Of a DNA stretch of 64,000 nucleotides, positions 15,526 to 23,342 are shown piece after piece; position 1 is the stretch's first letter, and each line of letters starts with the position of its first letter. The stretch is from Gemmatimonadota bacterium (lineage in GTDB: Bacteria; Gemmatimonadota; Gemmatimonadetes; Gemmatimonadales; Gemmatimonadaceae), in the NCBI GenBank assembly GCA_016714015.1, contig JADJNZ010000006.1:124001-188000 (forward strand), written 5' to 3'. A program made the translations under genes and the position numbers. The notes under the pieces are model-generated. The model was given only the letters and a program-made list of their open reading frames with translations. It made no database searches and was not told the origin of the DNA.

Positions 15526-17723
15526 CAGGCGGCCCCCCGGGCGGACGGGAGGAGGGCGGAGACGACCGGATCCGCGGCGAGCTGCGGCCACGGCCGCATC
15601 GCGTGCTGCGTCCCGTCCTGAAGCACGAGCACGCGATCGCAGGACTCGAGCATCTCGCGTGCGTGCGTCACCACGAGCAGGGTCCACGGCGCACCGCGCG
15701 CGGTGAGGGCCGCCACCAGCTCACGACGCGCGCTCGGCTCGACGAGCGCGAGACATTCGTCCACCAGCACCAGGCGCGGCGAGCCCGCGATCGCGCGCGC
15801 CACGAGCAGGCGCACGCGCAGCGTCGAGGGCAGCCCGCGCGCCCCGTTGGTGAGCAGGGTACTCAGCCCGCGCTCCATCGCCTGCACGGCGTCGGCGGCG
15901 CCCACACAATCCAGCGCGACCAGCACCTCCGCCGGGCCGATGCCGGGGCGCCCCAGCGTGATGTTCTCCTCCACCGTCCCCTCGAAGATGTCGGCACTGC
16001 TGAGGACCAGGCCCATCCGGTCGCGCAACGCGGCGGGATCGAGATCGTGCAGCGTGATGCCGTCGAAGCGCACCGCTCCCGTGTAGCCCGGCTTCAGCCC
16101 GGCCAGCACGTGCAACAGCGTCGACTGCCCGGAGCCGTCGGGTCCGATGATCGCCACGCGCTCGCCGGCGGCCACATCGAAGGAGACCGCGTCGAGCGCG
16201 GCGCGCTCGATCGTCGGATATCGGTACGTGAGCCCGTCCACGCGCACACGCACCCCCTCCGCCGCCGCCGCGAGCACGAGTCCGTCGGCCCGCTCGAGCG
16301 GGAGGTCCGTCACGCCACCCAGCTTGTAGACGGAGGTGAGCACGTCGTACACGTCGGCGAGCGAGGCGACCAGCTTCTCGATTCCCGCGAGCACGGTCAC
16401 GATCACCAGCTCCGCGGCGACGAACTGCCCGAGGGTGATCTGCCGGTCGATCACGAGCGCGCTGCCGAGGACCAGCAGCGCGCCGGTCACGATCGTCTTG
16501 AAGCCGATCGCCGCCATCGCCTGCACCACGAGCACGCGGAAGTGGCGCTGCCGGTAACGGAGGTAGCCGCTCACGTGCCCGTCCATGCGCTCCAGCGCAA
16601 GCGTCGCGCGTCCTCCCGACTTGAAGGCATGCACCGCGCGCGCGACCTCTTCCAGCCAATGCACCGTGCGGTACTTGTAGGCGCTCTCCATGAGGCTCGT
16701 CTCGAGCCCGCGCGGGCCGGTGAGCCGCAGGATCAGCGCGAGCGTGAGCGCGAGCCCGAGCCCGAAGAGCGTGAAGTACGGGTGGTAGAACGTGAGCAGC
16801 AGCAGCCCGAAGATCACCTGCAGCAACGCCGTCGTCGTCCCGGTGAGCAGCTTGCCAAGGCTCTTCTGGATCGTGAGCACCTCGAAGAAGCGGTTCATCC
16901 GCTCCGGCAGGTCCTCTCGCCAGGCGCGCTCCACGCTCACGCGCGGCACGCGGATGGAGAACTCCAGCGCGATGCGCGCGAAGATGCGCTGTTGGATCGA
17001 CTCGACGGCCGCGAGCTGCAGCACCTGCAGCACCCCGGTCGCGAGCGTGCCCGCGACGACGAACAGGATGAGCAGCACCACCGGCTGCAGCAGCAGCCCG
17101 CCCGAGACGAGGCCGATGATCGCCTGGACCCCGAGTGGCAGCGTGAGGCTGAAGAGGCCGACGAGCGTCGCGTAGGCGTAGACGAGGCCGATGTTCCCCT
17201 TCTCCGCGAGCAGCAGCGACCCGAGGCGTTGCATGGGCGTCGCAGGTTCCGCCTCCTCATCCACCGCGGTCGTCGCGATCACCACCGGCGTGGGGAAGAG
17301 GACCGCGACGAACCGGGCTCCGTCGGCGATCTGCGCGTAGGCGGCGTCGAGCGAGACGTCGATGCCATCGCCGATGACCGCGCCCGTCGGCGCATCAGTG
17401 GCGATGCGCACGGTCACGGTGCCGTTCGCACGACGCTCGACCAGCGCGCCTCGCACGCCGCGCTCGCCATCCGCGACGACGATCAGTGGGCCGGCCGCGC
17501 CGGCGAGCGCGTCGGGCCACTCCGAGGCATTGAACGTGCGGCGAAGGAAGGAGTGGCCGGCACGGTGCGCACAGTCGCTGACACGGTCAGCGAGCACGGC
17601 GGCATCAGGCGCCGAAAGATCGAGGCGGCGGAGGTCCTGCCGCCATTCGCCGGGCGATCCGGGCATACCGGTCCGGGCGAGCAGCGCCTCGGCGAGAACG
17701 AGAGCGAGCGGGTTCGGAGACAT
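15525..17723 (-). CDS. Type I secretion-like ABC transporter with degenerate ATPase motifs
   Basis: This 732-residue protein has three parts. An N-terminal soluble domain (about 1-150) sits where peptidase-like domains occur in type I exporters, but I see no Cys/His catalytic pattern. A six-helix ABC membrane domain (about 165-450) follows, then a nucleotide-binding domain (about 490-720). The Walker A reads GPDGSGQST, with Gln533 in place of the catalytic Lys, and the signature motif is LPSTL (631-635) rather than LSGGQ. Walker B (LVLVDE, Asp655-Glu656) and the switch His687 are kept. It may bind ATP weakly or need a partner. It is the first gene of the ABC-HlyD-TolC operon. Confidence 0.85.
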   Translation of the reverse strand: MSPNPLALVLAEALLARTGMPGSPGEWRQDLRRLDLSAPDAAVLADRVSDCAHRAGHSFLRRTFNASEWPDALAGAAGPLIVVADGERGVRGALVERRANGTVTVRIATDAPTGAVIGDGIDVSLDAAYAQIADGARFVAVLFPTPVVIATTAVDEEAEPATPMQRLGSLLLAEKGNIGLVYAYATLVGLFSLTLPLGVQAIIGLVSGGLLLQPVVLLILFVVAGTLATGVLQVLQLAAVESIQQRIFARIALEFSIRVPRVSVERAWREDLPERMNRFFEVLTIQKSLGKLLTGTTTALLQVIFGLLLLTFYHPYFTLFGLGLALTLALILRLTGPRGLETSLMESAYKYRTVHWLEEVARAVHAFKSGGRATLALERMDGHVSGYLRYRQRHFRVLVVQAMAAIGFKTIVTGALLVLGSALVIDRQITLGQFVAAELVIVTVLAGIEKLVASLADVYDVLTSVYKLGGVTDLPLERADGLVLAAAAEGVRVRVDGLTYRYPTIERAALDAVSFDVAAGERVAIIGPDGSGQSTLLHVLAGLKPGYTGAVRFDGITLHDLDPAALRDRMGLVLSSADIFEGTVEENITLGRPGIGPAEVLVALDCVGAADAVQAMERGLSTLLTNGARGLPSTLRVRLLVARAIAGSPRLVLVDECLALVEPSARRELVAALTARGAPWTLLVVTHAREMLESCDRVLVLQDGTQHAMRPWPQLAADPVVSALLPSARGAA

Positions 17724-17732
17724 TCGTGTGGA

Positions 17733-17760
17733 GGTTTCCGGATAAAACTATTCGGAAACC
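17733..17760. promoter_or_regulatory. 28-base interrupted palindrome before the ABC export operon
   Basis: Arms GGTTTCCG (17733-17740) and CGGAAACC (17753-17760) are exact complements. Inside them ATA and TAT are also symmetric about a 4-base centre. Eleven of twelve arm positions pair. It lies 10-37 bases before the transporter start in an AT-richer stretch. This is a good operator candidate for a dimeric repressor; the regulator is not identified. Confidence 0.55.
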
Positions 17761-17839
17761 GCTTAGTTCCAATGGGTCCTAATATTGGAGCGTTCTCCTA
17801 TGGGACTCACGGTACTAATGGTGTCGATGTTGAACGCAG

Positions 17840-17867
17840 AACGGGGGGCGCCGAAGCGCCCCCCGTT
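17840..17867 (-). terminator. Hairpin terminator after the Spy-like gene
   Basis: A perfect 12-base stem (AACGGGGGGCGC and its complement, 17840-17851 and 17856-17867) with a CGAA loop lies about 20 bases past the stop of the minus-strand Spy-like gene. It separates that gene from the export operon. The tail is only moderately T-rich. Confidence 0.7.
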
Positions 17868-17888
17868 TGTTCAGAACGCCGGAAGTGC

Positions 17889-18335
17889 CTACGGCTTCTT
17901 CGGCTCCGGCGCCTTGGTCGGCGCCTTCCCCATGTCGTGCCCACCGGCGCCATGTTCCATCGTCGGCCGCGCACCGGCCGGATGGTGCGCCCGCATGTTC
18001 TGCTCGAAGATGCGCTTCTGCTCGGGCGTGAGGAGCGCCATGAACTGGGCGTGCTCGCCGTCCATCAGCTTCTGCACTTCGGCGCGCACTGCAACCGAGT
18101 CGCGGCCGCCCGGGTTGCGCTGCAACTCCTCCATGAGCTTGTGCTGCTTCGCCTTGATCTCGGTCACCTGCCGGATCTGCGCGTCGGTAAGGGCGATCCC
18201 CTTGAAGTGTTCCGCGAGTTCGGCGTCGAGCGCCGGCTTGGCCTGGTGGTCGTGTGACATCGCGGCCTGTTGCGCCGGCAGCGCGGGGGCGGACAGGGCG
18301 AGGGCGAGCGCGAAGCGGAGGAAACGCACGGGCAT
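17889..18335 (-). CDS. Spy/CpxP-family periplasmic protein (LTxxQ motif)
   Basis: This 148-residue protein has a signal peptide ending near ALPAQQA, a helical body and two LTxxQ-type motifs (LTDAQIRQV and LTPEQKRIF), which define the Spy/CpxP family. Family members act as periplasmic chaperones or stress sensors, and some resemble metal-binding periplasmic sensors. The protein is His/Met-rich at both ends (MSHDH near the N-terminus, MEHGAGGHDMGK near the C-terminus), which could bind copper or another metal. The gene sits about 36 bases after a LolA-like gene on the same strand and is followed by a strong hairpin. Confidence 0.8.
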   Translation of the reverse strand: MPVRFLRFALALALSAPALPAQQAAMSHDHQAKPALDAELAEHFKGIALTDAQIRQVTEIKAKQHKLMEELQRNPGGRDSVAVRAEVQKLMDGEHAQFMALLTPEQKRIFEQNMRAHHPAGARPTMEHGAGGHDMGKAPTKAPEPKKP

Positions 18336-18370
18336 GGGTGGGCTCGGGAGGAAGGGAGAGAGGGGTGGGA

Positions 18371-19141
18371 TCAGTCGGGCTTGATGAGCGCCTTCACCGA
18401 TTCGGGAGGCGCGAGTGCCGTGTCGTCGAGCGTGTCGAACTCGACGTTCGCGATGGTGATGATCAACCGGTACTGCGGATTGCGCTGCTCGATGCGCGTG
18501 GCGACCGTGAGCCCATGGAACGTCCGGTACTCGCTCACCACGCTCGTGGCCTCGACGCGGCCGGCGGGCGTGACGAGCGCGGTGCGACTCCCGGCACTGA
18601 ACCCCGTCTCGACGTCGAAGTACTCCACGAGCGTATCGCCGCTCGGCCGGATCATCTGCACCGGATGGACGCGTCTCCCTTGGAACAGTGTCGGCTCGAG
18701 GGTCGTCACGCTCGCAAAGCGCGAGTAGTCATGGAGGTCACCGAAGAAGTCGGCCTGGTCGGCCATCTGCGTCGCCATCTCGCCGTCGAGCAGCATCGCG
18801 CCGGCGCCCGGCTGGACCGACCATGCCACCTTACCGTCGAAGCCCGAGAGCACCTCGCCCACGGGCCCCATCGTGACGCGCAGGAGATACTGCTTGGGTC
18901 GGCGCTTGAGGATCTCGAGCGGCGCATCGAGCCCCATGTCGGGGATCGTGAAGGACCCGCTCAACCGCAGCGACGTGTGTCCCTCGAGTGCCGCACGGCC
19001 ACCGATGAGCGAATCATGCCGCGCACCCAGCGCCTGAGGCGTGGGCAGCGGCTGCGACCGGACCGATCCGCCGAGAGCCGCGAGCAGGAGCACGGCAGCG
19101 GCGACCGGCCGGAGCGTCGACACATGGGAGCGAGCGGTCAT
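18371..19141 (-). CDS. Secreted LolA/outer-membrane-lipoprotein-sorting-like protein (hypothetical)
   Basis: This 256-residue protein has an N-terminal signal peptide ending around GSVRSQ. The mature part has the pattern of the LolA/RseB-like half-barrel: LRLSGSFTIPDMG, GFDGKVAWSVQPGAG, a VTTLEPTLFQGRRVHPVQM strand pair, and FDVETGFSAG, as in proteins annotated outer membrane lipoprotein-sorting protein. The ATG at 19141 is preferred over a TTG one codon earlier. It is probably co-transcribed with the Spy-like gene 36 bases downstream, suggesting an envelope function. The ligand is unknown. Confidence 0.6.
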   Translation of the reverse strand: MTARSHVSTLRPVAAAVLLLAALGGSVRSQPLPTPQALGARHDSLIGGRAALEGHTSLRLSGSFTIPDMGLDAPLEILKRRPKQYLLRVTMGPVGEVLSGFDGKVAWSVQPGAGAMLLDGEMATQMADQADFFGDLHDYSRFASVTTLEPTLFQGRRVHPVQMIRPSGDTLVEYFDVETGFSAGSRTALVTPAGRVEATSVVSEYRTFHGLTVATRIEQRNPQYRLIITIANVEFDTLDDTALAPPESVKALIKPD

Positions 19142-19228
19142 CAAGGGTCGGTACGGGGGACAGGACAGCGCGACACGGTCGGGCGCTTCAAGATACCACC
19201 GCGCGGCGATCGGGTTCCGGTCGGACGC

Positions 19229-19744
19229 TCACGGCTTGGCCGCCGGGAGTCCGGCCTGCAGCGCCAAGGCGATCCGGTCCTGATTCGTCTCAGACCCGCC
19301 GGTGATCATGGCGGCGAGGTTGTTCTGCCGCACGAACACGTATGGGCCGGCGAATGGCGGTGACGCGCCGACGGGGGCACCGGTGGTCGCGTCGAGCGAG
19401 TCCGTGACCGCGCGACGCGCCACGCTGTCCGCGAAGATCCAGGCGAAGACCTCGCCGCCGCCCGCCGCGATGACGACGGCACGCGCCCCCATCCACGCAG
19501 GCCCCGCCGGCGCGTCCGTGACCTCGCGCGGCGCGACGCCGGCGCGCACGAGGCGCTCGATGAGGTGCTCCTTCGACCAGAGTCCCGTCGCCGGGAGCGC
19601 AGCCACCCGCACCGCGGTCGACTCCGCTCGCGCGATCCCCACCCGCTCCACGCGCGTGCGCTCGACCTCCGCCGCCTCGCGACCGCAGCCGATGAGGCCA
19701 CCGCTCGCGCCGAACGCCACCAGGACTATCTTCCACACATGCAT
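19229..19744 (-). CDS. Lipoprotein of unknown function
   Basis: This 171-residue protein has a lipoprotein signal peptide with a lipobox LIGC (Cys at about residue 20) in MHVWKIVLVAFGASGGLIGC. The rest is a soluble domain with repeated short hydrophobic strands (VVIAAGGGEVFAWIF, PYVFVRQNNLAAMI). I do not recognise the family. It is divergent from the S4-domain gene, and the two ATG starts share the palindrome ATGCAT at 19739-19744. If both starts are real, their transcripts overlap at the 5' ends. Confidence 0.65.
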   Translation of the reverse strand: MHVWKIVLVAFGASGGLIGCGREAAEVERTRVERVGIARAESTAVRVAALPATGLWSKEHLIERLVRAGVAPREVTDAPAGPAWMGARAVVIAAGGGEVFAWIFADSVARRAVTDSLDATTGAPVGASPPFAGPYVFVRQNNLAAMITGGSETNQDRIALALQAGLPAAKP

Positions 19745-20149
19745 CGCGATCCCCTCGATCGTCCGGTGAGCACCGAACCCGTCCGCGTGGACAAATGGCT
19801 CTGGGCCGCGCGCTTCTTCAAGACGCGCTCCCTCGCGGCCGACGCGGTGGACGGTGGCAAGGTGCAGGTGAACGGCGAACGCGCCAAGCCGGCCAAGGCC
19901 GTTCGCCCGGGCGACGAGGTGCGGGTCCGCATCGGACCATACGAGCATGTCCTCCAGGTGACCGGTACCGGAGAGCGCCGCGGGACCGCCGCCGAGGCCG
20001 CGCGACTGTTCACGGAGACGGACGCATCCCGCGCCGCGCGCGAGAAGCTGCACTGGCAGCTCCACGCGGCCGCGCCGGCCATGGAGCCGGAGCCGGGGCG
20101 CCCCACCAAGCGCGACCGCCGCGACCTGGAACGGTTCCGCAACCGTTGA
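19739..20149 (+). CDS. S4-domain RNA-binding protein, Hsp15/HslR-like
   Basis: This 136-residue protein has an S4 domain (about 14-65) starting VRVDKWLWAARFFKTRSLA with the later GKVQVNGERAKPAKAV, the signature of Hsp15, which binds 50S subunits carrying stalled nascent chains. A basic C-terminal tail (PTKRDRRDLERFRNR) follows. The start can be the ATG at 19739, which overlaps the divergent lipoprotein start, or the GTG at 19766, which would remove the overlap and still keep the whole S4 domain. It is convergent with the esterase gene. Confidence 0.85.
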   Translation: MHRDPLDRPVSTEPVRVDKWLWAARFFKTRSLAADAVDGGKVQVNGERAKPAKAVRPGDEVRVRIGPYEHVLQVTGTGERRGTAAEAARLFTETDASRAAREKLHWQLHAAAPAMEPEPGRPTKRDRRDLERFRNR

Positions 20150-20150
20150 C

Positions 20151-20837
20151 CTAGGCGCCGGACCCGGCAACGCGGCGGAGCGTCGCGTCGTCGAGCCGGT
20201 GCCCGCCCTCGAACCGTTCGAACGCGTAGCGGAAGCCCGCGGCGTCCAGCCGGTCACGTTCCAGCGTGAGCTGCTCGGCCGAGACGAATCGATCCCGCTC
20301 GCCGACCACCAGCGTGGTGCGCGTCCGGCCGAGCGGCGAGGCCGCATCGAGCGCGAGCTCGGGCGCGATCGAACCGCCCCAGCAGATCAGGTGCGCAGGG
20401 GTGACCCCGCCATGCGCCACCCAGCGCGAAGCGGCCGCGGTCCCCTGCGAGAATCCGAGTATCGTGAGGGGTGCCGACGGCGCGACGATCGCGCGGTAGT
20501 GGTCGTGCACCTGCTGCAGCCAATGCAGTTGGTCCACGATCTCCTCGGCACGCTCCTCGCGCGTCATCCACGAGGCCCCGACGCTGGCGGCCGCGTGCCG
20601 CTCGAGCGGCGAGCGGACGTCATAGAACCGCGAGAGTGCCTCGGGCGCCACGATGAGGCGGGAGCCGTCGTCGAGCGCGGCGCAGGCGGCGAGGAAGTCG
20701 GTCGCCAGCTGCCCGTAGCCGTGCAGCACGATCCAGAGCTCCCCCGCCGCGCGCCGGTCCGTGGGGCCCCGCACCGCACACCGCGCCGTCCGGCGGGTCA
20801 CGAACCGCTCCACCACTGGAGGCGTTGGTTCTGTCAT
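20151..20837 (-). CDS. Alpha/beta-hydrolase, phospholipase/carboxylesterase family
   Basis: This 228-residue protein has an oxyanion-type strand LWIVLHGYGQ, a nucleophile elbow GFSQG, a likely catalytic Asp in GERDRFV and a His in GGHRLDD near the C-terminus. This is the typical serine-esterase triad order of the YpfH/carboxylesterase 2 family, with normal family length. There is no signal peptide, so it is likely cytoplasmic. I chose the ATG at 20837; the region beyond lacks family resemblance. It is divergent from a 55-codon membrane peptide gene. Confidence 0.85.
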   Translation of the reverse strand: MTEPTPPVVERFVTRRTARCAVRGPTDRRAAGELWIVLHGYGQLATDFLAACAALDDGSRLIVAPEALSRFYDVRSPLERHAAASVGASWMTREERAEEIVDQLHWLQQVHDHYRAIVAPSAPLTILGFSQGTAAASRWVAHGGVTPAHLICWGGSIAPELALDAASPLGRTRTTLVVGERDRFVSAEQLTLERDRLDAAGFRYAFERFEGGHRLDDATLRRVAGSGA

Positions 20838-20936
20838 GACCGGAATCAATCCGCGGGCCGTCGCCGCGACCAGTGGCGGGAGCCTCCCCGGTCCGATTAC
20901 CATTCGAGCCGAACCCCGTTCCTCCGGAGTGACCAG

Positions 20937-21104
20937 ATGTCCAGCAGCAACGAGGCGCACGACCCGAACAAGCTCGGCTGGGGCTTCGCGGCCGCGATCA
21001 TCGTGCTCGCGATCGTCGCGAACGTGGCGGCGTACAGCACCCACAAGGCGACGTATCTGAAGCCGGACAAGGCGGTGCCAGCGGCAGGCGCTGCAGCGCA
21101 CTGA
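20937..21104 (+). CDS. Small single-pass membrane protein (hypothetical)
   Basis: This 55-residue protein has a polar N-terminus (SSSNEAHDPNK), one hydrophobic helix (GWGFAAAIIVLAIVANVAAY, about residues 14-33) and a basic then Ala/Pro-rich tail. A CGGAG ribosome-binding site lies 7 bases before the ATG at 20937, and a strong hairpin follows the stop. The independent promoter-to-terminator unit argues that it is real. The function is unknown. Confidence 0.6.
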   Translation: MSSSNEAHDPNKLGWGFAAAIIVLAIVANVAAYSTHKATYLKPDKAVPAAGAAAH

Positions 21105-21128
21105 GGCAGAGGGCAGTGTCGAGATGGC

Positions 21129-21167
21129 AGAAGCGGGGGACCGGCCAAGTGCCAGTCCCCCGCTTCT
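21129..21167. terminator. Bidirectional hairpin terminator
   Basis: A perfect 13-base stem (AGAAGCGGGGGAC and its complement, 21129-21141 and 21155-21167) encloses a further GGC/GCC pair. It sits between the stop of the small membrane protein (plus) and the infA stop (minus), so it can serve both. Confidence 0.75.
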
Positions 21168-21197
21168 GACTTCTCCCATCTCCCGTCCGCGCTCCGT

Positions 21198-21419
21198 CTA
21201 GTTCTTGTGCCGGAAGGTGATGCGTCCGCGACTCAGATCGTACGGCGACACCTCGACCGAGACGCGATCCCCTTGGAGCACGCGGATGCGGAAGCGCCGC
21301 ATCTTGCCGGCCATCGTGGCCAGGACATCGTGTCCGTTCGAGAGGTGCACCCGGAAGGTCGCGCTTGGCAGCACTTCGGAGACGGTCCCTTCGAGTTCGA
21401 TCGCTTCTTCTTTGGCCAT
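21198..21419 (-). CDS. infA: Translation initiation factor IF-1
   Basis: This 73-residue protein is the standard OB-fold IF-1: it starts MAKEEAIELEGTV and contains LPSATFRVHL, HDVLATMAGKMRRFRIRVLQGD and the C-terminal SPYDLSRGRITFRHK. IF-1 binds the ribosomal A site and helps IF-2 and IF-3 select the initiator tRNA. Length is exactly typical (71-73). It stands alone here rather than in a ribosomal-protein operon, as in many bacteria. The ATG at 21419 is fixed by family alignment. Confidence 0.97.
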   Translation of the reverse strand: MAKEEAIELEGTVSEVLPSATFRVHLSNGHDVLATMAGKMRRFRIRVLQGDRVSVEVSPYDLSRGRITFRHKN

Positions 21420-21477
21420 ACGGTCCGGTGATGGGTAACGACGAAAGATATCCCGATGGGCCCCGCTTCGGCAGGGG

Positions 21478-22134
21478 TCAGCGGGGGGCGTCGCAGCGGG
21501 GGGCGCCGGCGGCCGCGGCCTGAAGCACCGCGACGAGTTCCCGCACGACCGAGGCCCCGGCGTCCGCGTCGTACCACTTCTGCTTGTCTCGGGCGAACGT
21601 CTCGAGCGTCCCTGCGGTCCGGGCCTGCATCGCGAGCTGCTGAAGCGCGGCCGGACGCTCCACCAGACACCCGACATCATTCCCGCTCGGGTCGAGAACG
21701 ACGAAGGTCGGCGTCGCCGGCCGGCCGTCAGGCGTCCGATGCGCTTCCATCACCGCCTGACCGGGGCCCGGTAGCACCACGCGGAGCTCGAGCGACGGCA
21801 CCTGCTCCACCAGTCGCGCGATGTACGGGAGCGTGTTCGCGGAGTCGCTGCACCCGTCCACCGCGACGACGAGGATCCGCCACCGGCCCATCAACGCGCG
21901 CGCGGTCGCGAGGACGTCCGGCGCGATCACGGCCGCCTCGGTATGGCGCACCCAGAGCTCACGCCGCGCCTTCGCCTCGGCGAGAAAGGTCCGATAGTCT
22001 TGGCCGCTGGCGTAGAGCGCCCCGAGGGTCGAGTCGGTGCGGACCGCGGGCGCCAGGCCCGTCTCGGCACCGGAGTCGCAGGCGGGGAGCGGCGAAGCGA
22101 CGGCGAGCAACGCGAAGGCGATCGGGATGAGCAC
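21478..22134 (-). CDS. Lipoprotein with thioredoxin-like fold (hypothetical)
   Basis: This 218-residue protein has a GTG start at 22134 (GGGAG five bases before it) and a lipoprotein signal peptide with lipobox LPAC. The C-terminal two thirds look like a thioredoxin fold: RWRILVVAVDGCSDSANTLPYI has a lone Cys where CxxC would be, and PATPTFVVLDPSG holds the cis-proline strand. With a single active-site-position cysteine it is unlikely to be a classic oxidoreductase. Role unknown; it could be a thiol-binding or structural periplasmic protein. Confidence 0.65.
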   Translation of the reverse strand: MLIPIAFALLAVASPLPACDSGAETGLAPAVRTDSTLGALYASGQDYRTFLAEAKARRELWVRHTEAAVIAPDVLATARALMGRWRILVVAVDGCSDSANTLPYIARLVEQVPSLELRVVLPGPGQAVMEAHRTPDGRPATPTFVVLDPSGNDVGCLVERPAALQQLAMQARTAGTLETFARDKQKWYDADAGASVVRELVAVLQAAAAGAPRCDAPR

Positions 22135-22232
22135 GGGGCTCCCGGATTCGGGGACGAGGTGGGCGGACCGATGCAAGATGACCACGTCGACGCCGCCCTG
22201 TCCACCGCATCGGGCGTCGGTTACTCTCCCGC

Positions 22233-22841
22233 ATGGCCGCCCTCACCGACGCCGTGCTCGCGTATCTCGCCGCCAACCGGCTCGAGACCGTGGCCGCGCT
22301 CTTCGGCATCGTGAGCGTGTGGCTGAGCACCCGCGAGCACATCGCCAGCTGGCCCACCGCGATCGTGAACGTGGGGCTCTATTTCCTCGTCTTCCGGCGC
22401 GCGCAGCTCTACGCGGACATGTGGCTGCAGGCCATCTACCTCGTCCTCTCGTGCTACGGCTGGTACGAGTGGAAGTTCGGCGGCGCCGACCGCACCGAGC
22501 TCCCCGTCTCCCGCGTGACGCGCCGCGAGGCGTTGCGCCTCATCCCGATCGGGCTCGTCGCCGCCTCCGGCCTCGCGCTCTACTTCGAGCGGCATACCGA
22601 CGCGGCCCTGCCCTGGGTGGACTCCGCGCTCTCGGTGCTGAGCCTCATCGCGCAGTGGATGATGACCCGCAAGCTCCTGGAGAACTGGGCGCTCTGGATC
22701 GTCGCCGACATCGCCTACGTGGCGATGTTCCTCTCGAAGGCGCTGTACGTGACCGCGGCGCTCTATGCCGTCTTCCTCGTGCTCGCGACCAAGGGCTACC
22801 TCGACTGGCGCCGTTCATGGCTGGCTCGCGCATCGTCCTGA
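22233..22841 (+). CDS. pnuC: Nicotinamide riboside/mononucleotide transporter PnuC
   Basis: This 202-residue membrane protein has about seven helices and the PnuC signatures ASWPTAIVNVGLYF and CYGWYEWKFGG, plus ENWALWIVADIAYV near the end. These are the Trp/Asn-rich motifs that line the substrate path. PnuC is a facilitator; flux depends on phosphorylation of the substrate inside the cell. The next gene, overlapping by 25 bases, encodes just such a kinase (NadR-like), so the pair forms a vitamin B3 salvage unit. Confidence 0.93.
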   Translation: MAALTDAVLAYLAANRLETVAALFGIVSVWLSTREHIASWPTAIVNVGLYFLVFRRAQLYADMWLQAIYLVLSCYGWYEWKFGGADRTELPVSRVTRREALRLIPIGLVAASGLALYFERHTDAALPWVDSALSVLSLIAQWMMTRKLLENWALWIVADIAYVAMFLSKALYVTAALYAVFLVLATKGYLDWRRSWLARASS

Positions 22842-23335
22842 CCGGCCCCGAGTGCACGGGGAAGACGACCCTCGCGACCGCCCTCTCGCGGCACCTCGGC
22901 GTGCCCTCCGTTCCCGAGGCGGCACGCCTCTTCGCCGAGCGCGCCGACACGCCGCTCTCCGCGACGACGGTCGAACCCATCGCGCGCCTCGCGATGGAGC
23001 TGCAGGACGCCGTCGGCGCCGACGGCCCGTCCGCGTTCGTCGGCGACACCGACCTCGTGAGCACCGTGGTCTACGCGCGGCACTACTATGGTCACTGCCC
23101 GGACTGGATCGTCGCGGAAGCCCGCGCGCGGCGCGCCGATCTGTATCTGCTCTGCGCCCCCGACCTGCCATGGACGCCCGACGGCGTGCGCGATCGCCCC
23201 CTGAATCGCGAAGCGCTCTTCGAGGACTTCGCGGCGGTCCTGCGCGCGATGGACGCGAACGTGGTCGTCATCACGGGCGAGGGTCAAGCACGCACCGACG
23301 GGGCGCTGCGTGCGGTGGAGTGCCTCGCGCGCTAG
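22817..23335 (+). CDS. NadR-like ribosylnicotinamide kinase (AAA/P-loop NTPase)
   Basis: This 172-residue protein has a P-loop GPECTGKTTLA, a VPEAARLFAE segment and the DTDLVSTVVYARHYYG motif typical of the kinase domain of NadR (nicotinamide riboside kinase). It lacks the adenylyltransferase and repressor domains of E. coli NadR, so it should only make NMN. The ATG at 22817 lies inside the end of pnuC (25-base overlap). That tight coupling with PnuC supports the substrate assignment. It is convergent with an M28 peptidase gene. Confidence 0.87.
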   Translation: MAGSRIVLTGPECTGKTTLATALSRHLGVPSVPEAARLFAERADTPLSATTVEPIARLAMELQDAVGADGPSAFVGDTDLVSTVVYARHYYGHCPDWIVAEARARRADLYLLCAPDLPWTPDGVRDRPLNREALFEDFAAVLRAMDANVVVITGEGQARTDGALRAVECLAR

Positions 23336-23342
23336 ACGCCGG

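Noticed and set aside
15603..18257. 884-codon plus-strand open frame opposite the ABC transporter
   Set aside because: It has an Arg/His/Glu-rich composition and is explained by the minus-strand transporter.
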